From contig NC_071389.1 of NCBI RefSeq assembly GCF_022682495.2, positions 175,274,056-175,338,055 of the forward strand: a stretch of DNA of 64,000 bases, written 5' to 3'. The position numbers were made by a program, and so were the translations under genes. Below, piece after piece: positions 60,036 to 64,000 of the stretch (position 1 is its first letter; the number at the start of each line of letters is the position of its first letter). Below the pieces are notes generated by a model. It was not told where the DNA came from and searched no databases. It saw only the letters and a program-made list of their open reading frames with translations. The stretch comes from Desmodus rotundus (lineage: Eukaryota; Chordata; Mammalia; Chiroptera; Phyllostomidae).

Positions 60036-61639
60036 CAAATAACACACCCAATGTTTAAGCAATGGTTGTGGCTCCTCGGCGTAGGAAGCTACTCATTCTC
60101 TCTGGGGAAAGCGAGGAAGACTTCAGGGCAGAGGACCAGGTGGGGCTTGAAGTAGGGATGGGGGGTTATAGCGAGAGAAGAGAGGAAAAGTCATTTCAAG
60201 CAGGAAACAGTATACTGGATCACAGAAATTTCAGACAGCCTAGTAACTTCAGGGACTCCCCCAAATTCTGGATGGCTGCAGTGTAGGGTGTGAAGCACAC
60301 AAGAAGGGGCTGGGACTAGAAAAAGAGCTGGAGAGTGGTCGGGTCTGGAGGGGTCTGATGGAGCCCGACTGTAAAAACTCATGCATTCCACGCTCAGGAC
60401 TTCTGACCTTCACGCTGTATGTACGTAATAAGAAGTCGCTAGAAGTTGTTAAGGAAAGGAGGAGCATCGGTTAGATCAATATTTTCGCAAGAACCCTGAT
60501 GATATCATGGAAAATAAACTGAAGCAGGAGAAATTAGAGATATCACAATATTTTAAAAATTGAAAAGCTCTTTTTTTTTTTTAGAAAAGCATGTCACTGG
60601 TTCCATTTTATCCTTGTGTGTTGCCAGCCACGGTCGTTTCACAAGGCAGTAAGTGGTTCTGTAGCAAACGCTGTGCCCTATTTGATGCAGAGGGAGGGGA
60701 ATGTCCTTGTCCATACGTATAGCTGTTTACCCTCAGCCCAGCTACAAAGATCATTACTTGGGGTGGGAGGGTCGCCCTTTGCAATATCCTCTACTCCATC
60801 ATTATTGCTGCTGTTAATAATACAGGCTGTGAGCATTTCTCTACCTGTCAGAGCTGTAGTGTTGCAAAGAGCCTTAAACTGGCATCCACACCACTGACAT
60901 CCATGACGTCTAGGGCCCGCTCACTCTGGCCCTGGACTAAGGGAAAGGTGACCTCCCACACCTTTTATCCTCGCCCTTCTCTCCTTGTCGGTGTGGCAGG
61001 AACAATACGAGTGAAATGCGTATCTGCCCCACAGAGCCAACAGATTAGTGTTTGTAGAGGACAATGAACAGCTTAGAGTAGAATCTGAAGAAAACTGAGG
61101 TTTTGATAATGAGAACATTTATAGCCAGGTTCCAGGATTCTTTGGAACTACACCTGACTAGGATACTGTTGCTTCAAGTTTCATCATGAATTGGAGACAA
61201 ATAACTATTCTACTAGGTTAACTAGCAGAGTAAAATATATTAAGTGAAAAATCATAGAACATGGATGTCAAGGAGTCAAAAACTGAGGGAGAGGAATATG
61301 TAATAGAAACTATTACCCATGTCCTGCCACTCTGTAAGTCTCAAAGAAAAATATTTCAACACCCTCCCACCCAAACTAATGATCTTCGCTTTCCTGTGGT
61401 AAAACTACTCAAACACAACTTTAACTTGGTTTCGAGTTAAGGCTTAGCTGAGGTAAGCCACGCACATTACTAGGTTCTGGAAGCTTGGTTGGTCTTGACT
61501 GGATATTTGAAATCCTGAATCATGCTTAAAGGAGTCAATAATCTTGGATGCTCTGTAAGTTCTTCATGGGCAGTAATTTGACAACGCAGTACTTCAGAGC
61601 TTGGCACGGAATCCAGGCAGTTTGATCCCAGACCTGCCC

Positions 61640-61830
61640 CTTCTGTGTTCATATCCAGCCTGTATCACTTTTTGGCTGTGTTCTCAGTCAAGCTGCTTAA
61701 ACTCTAAGTTTCTTCATCTACATAATGAGCATCCTAATAGAACCCTACATGACTCTTGTGAAGATAAAATAAAATGCTAAATTATTTCTATACTCTGTAG
61801 CATACAATAAATGATAAATAAGTATTAACT
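61640..61830 (+). repeat. MIR SINE
   Basis: cagtcaagctgcttaaactc, tttcttcatctacataatga and gcatacaataaatgataaat are in MIR order. Confidence 0.75.
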
Positions 61831-62744
61831 ACTATTAACTGTAGTCCCCTGGCACATATTTGTTGAATTAGTGAATTAATAAAGAAAGCATTCTCTTTCA
61901 TGCCTCTAAGTGAGCTGGGCCTTGGGTCAGATGACCCTATAACTCAATGAACTAAAAACAGTTCACTATTTGCTAGAAAAAGAAACTGTTCTAGAAAGTT
62001 CAACCCCTAGTTTAAGACTAAGGAGCTGTAGCCATAAGGTATATGATCTGGAATGTGACCACTTGCAATGTGGCTTACCATATCTATCTTTTTCTTAGAA
62101 ATTTTCCCAATTTGCCTTGGGCAGCCTTGGGAAAAAGAGACTGTGAATGGCAGACTAAAAATACCACTGGTCTTAGAAAGTTTTATGTTGTTCAAAGACA
62201 TTGTACCATAGACCAGACGCTGGAATTGGAGTGTCTTCCCAGCCAGCACAGTTCTAAAACTGTCTGGGAGAGTCCTAGAGGGAGAGGACAATCTTGAGCT
62301 TCAAAGACGACATTTGTCCTTTGACTCGGCTCTGACTGAAAGTGGCAGAAACCTTACCTAAGCCTCATCTGCCATTGTTTTGTTGTTAGCAGTCGCTTTA
62401 GCCGAGGACAAAAAGACTGTATAGACTTGGAATGGACACTACAATATCCACCTAGCTCTACTAATTTTTAAAAAACATTTTTGATTGGCTTCAGAATACT
62501 TTCAGCCATTAACCGCACTGTTTTTTTCTCAGCAAGCTAGCTATGTCTGAAACTTTAAGTCATTTCTGTTAACTGATAAATAATACTCCATCCAAACTCG
62601 TGAAGCAGTCTTGGATTGACATGTACATAAACAATGGGAGGAGGGAAGTGACGTGTTTTCTTATCTGAGAGTCCTTCACTGGGAGGAACTAAGATCAATG
62701 TACAGAAAAATTAAAATAATAATAATAATAAAAAAGAAAAAAAA

Positions 62745-63222
62745 AGAAAAAGAATTTTTCCTCTGCCCTTCTATGTTCCTGGCTGAGACTCCCCCACATT
62801 GTAATAAAAAGACAGATTAAAAAGACAAATAATAGTTTTATACATACAGGAGCCCCATAAAGATACGAGATTCAAAGATAGTCAGATGAGTAAAGTTTAT
62901 AATGTTCCTGAGCTAAGGAAAGGGACAGGGATCTGAGGCTTTAAAGAGAAGGAAGACAGTTCATAGGACAATGAGAAGGGTAAATGTTTGGTAAACAAGT
63001 ATGTTTGCCCAGCAATTCAGGCATGTCTCTCTGATACAAAGAGTTAGTAGTAGCTCTTTTCTTGGCACAGGACCCCTTTTTAAATTCTTTTAGGCAGTTA
63101 AGGGGGAGGTAAAAAGTTTTTCTTCAGTCTGCTGGACCTTGATAGCCTTCAGCTCAAAATAGTCATTATGCCAAAGAGGCTTATTTTGCGAGGATGTGTC
63201 CTGCTCCCCTTTAGTGTCCTCA
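62745..63222 (-). mobile_element. Endogenous retroviral LTR, antisense, about 480 bp
   Basis: Read on the minus strand it begins tgaggacactaaaggggagc, continues tgaagaaaaactttttacct and ccccttaactgcctaaaaga, and ends in a region with tgtctttttattacaatgtg and gggagtctcagccaggaaca, typical of an LTR 3' part. The first 180 bp match the sense LTR at 52.1 kb. No internal viral sequence adjoins it, so it is most likely a solo LTR. Confidence 0.65.
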
Positions 63223-64000
63223 TCAGACGTGATTTTCTTTGTAACTACGGCCCACTTCACTTCTCCCAGTCACCTGGACTACACGATTCACCTTAGCCTA
63301 GGGAATTCACAGAGGGTGCTCTGAGTACTGGCATCCAATTTCTCATGAAAGTTCAATCTTCTCAGTAGACTGTTTCCTTTCCATCTTTTTACTAGCAAAA
63401 GCCATAAGCTATTCTATGTCCCAGAAAATCCCTATGAGCCAGTGACTTATGTTTCCTCTCCCGTTCCCTCTTAATGTAGCAGACATGATATTTGAAAGCC
63501 AACATAAACACCTTTAAAAACTGGCCAGCCAGGATACTGTAATTCTCCCAAGAAGAGACAGTAGATTAAAGAGTATTCCAGTCCTTCAATTTATTACAAA
63601 GTTGGTTTTGTTAGCTGGCAACTTCAGTTCTCAAGTTCAAAGACTTCCCAGGAATTTGTCACCTTCAGAGGGTCGAGAAGTCAAATTAATAGCAAAATAT
63701 ACAGGGTCTGGCAGAAGTAAGGCTTGCTTGAGTGAGGTTGGCAGGGTATGGGAATGTCTCGCATGAGACAGACAGCAGTTTGAACATTTCCCCTAAAATG
63801 TCACATGGTGTGCTTGAGTGTGATATTGTTATGTTACATGCTTATGATTTTGTAATAAAAGATTTTGTATTAAAAAAAAGAGCATTATTTGTCCTGGGCC
63901 CTGTGTTTAAGGGAGTGAATTAGTAAAAGAAAATTTGTTTATAGGACATTCTAAACTAACAGTTTTCCCTTCTAATTCTTCTCTCGGCGCTCACATGACC
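63223..64000. other. Right edge, nothing firmly assigned
   Basis: Unique or unassigned sequence, probably still inside ART4 intron 2 if the last exon lies beyond the window. No reading frame of interest. Confidence 0.5.

Larger units (their letters stand above)
59512..62740 (+). other. ART4: Region after ART4 exon 2, probably intron 2
   Basis: No conserved ART4 tail exon (a CIPDP-type segment with a hydrophobic GPI signal) was found. Contains an antisense L2 piece at about 59,880-60,035 and a sense MIR at about 61,640-61,830. Short frames show no family features. Confidence 0.6.

Noticed and set aside
59512..64000. Last coding exon of ART4
   Set aside because: Searched by eye for a CIPDP-like tail with a hydrophobic GPI signal after an AG; none found, so it is reported as probably outside the window.

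Overview
The window is mammalian nuclear DNA, most likely from a bat (Yangochiroptera). Spliced protein genes have GT-AG introns, and the spaces are filled with old MIR and L2 repeats, several LINE-1/HAL1 copies and DNA transposons. The organism call rests mainly on five copies of the tRNA-derived VES-type SINE characteristic of bats. Species cannot be fixed from the sequence alone.

Only two protein-coding genes are supported, both on the + strand. MGP (matrix Gla protein) is complete: four coding exons between 24,516 and 27,506 encode 103 residues, with a TATA box at 24,416. ART4 (the Dombrock blood group ADP-ribosyltransferase-like protein) has its first two coding exons at 56,810-56,989 and 58,806-59,511. 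Its short last coding exon was not found and probably lies past the right edge. The order MGP then ART4 in one orientation matches human chromosome 12p12.3, where ERP27 would lie upstream; no ERP27 exon could be recognised. The two genes do not form a functional pathway: MGP is a secreted vitamin-K-dependent inhibitor of calcification, and ART4 is a GPI-anchored red-cell surface protein.

Layout. 1-6.3 kb: intergenic, with MIR, L2 and an L1 end. 6.3-10.1 kb: two old L1 fragments tail to tail. 10.2-19.1 kb: intergenic, with a hAT-like element, VES SINEs, nested MIRs and short G-rich L1 tails. 19.15-21.8 kb: a near full-length HAL1 (ORF1-only LINE) with target-site duplications. 21.8-24.4 kb: MGP upstream region. 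24.4-27.7 kb: MGP. 28.1-28.4 kb: a truncated LINE with a perfect 19-bp target-site duplication. 29.6-34.2 kb: two L1 copies, each with a 5' end and no 3' end, joined tail to tail. 34.2-47.2 kb: intergenic, with a VES SINE, an ERVL-like relic and two bat-type L1 tails. 47.2-48.56 kb: an end-to-end mariner whose transposase frame is intact except for six stops. 49-56.7 kb: SINEs, an LTR fragment, MIRs and a recent 119-bp tandem duplication. 56.8-64 kb: ART4, with an antisense LTR in the region after exon 2.

No new coding system was found. The points most worth checking are the relocated ART4 start codon, the stop-only decay of the mariner transposase, the L1-L1 tail-to-tail junction and the 119-bp duplication. 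Repeat edges are read by eye and are approximate except where a target-site duplication is given.
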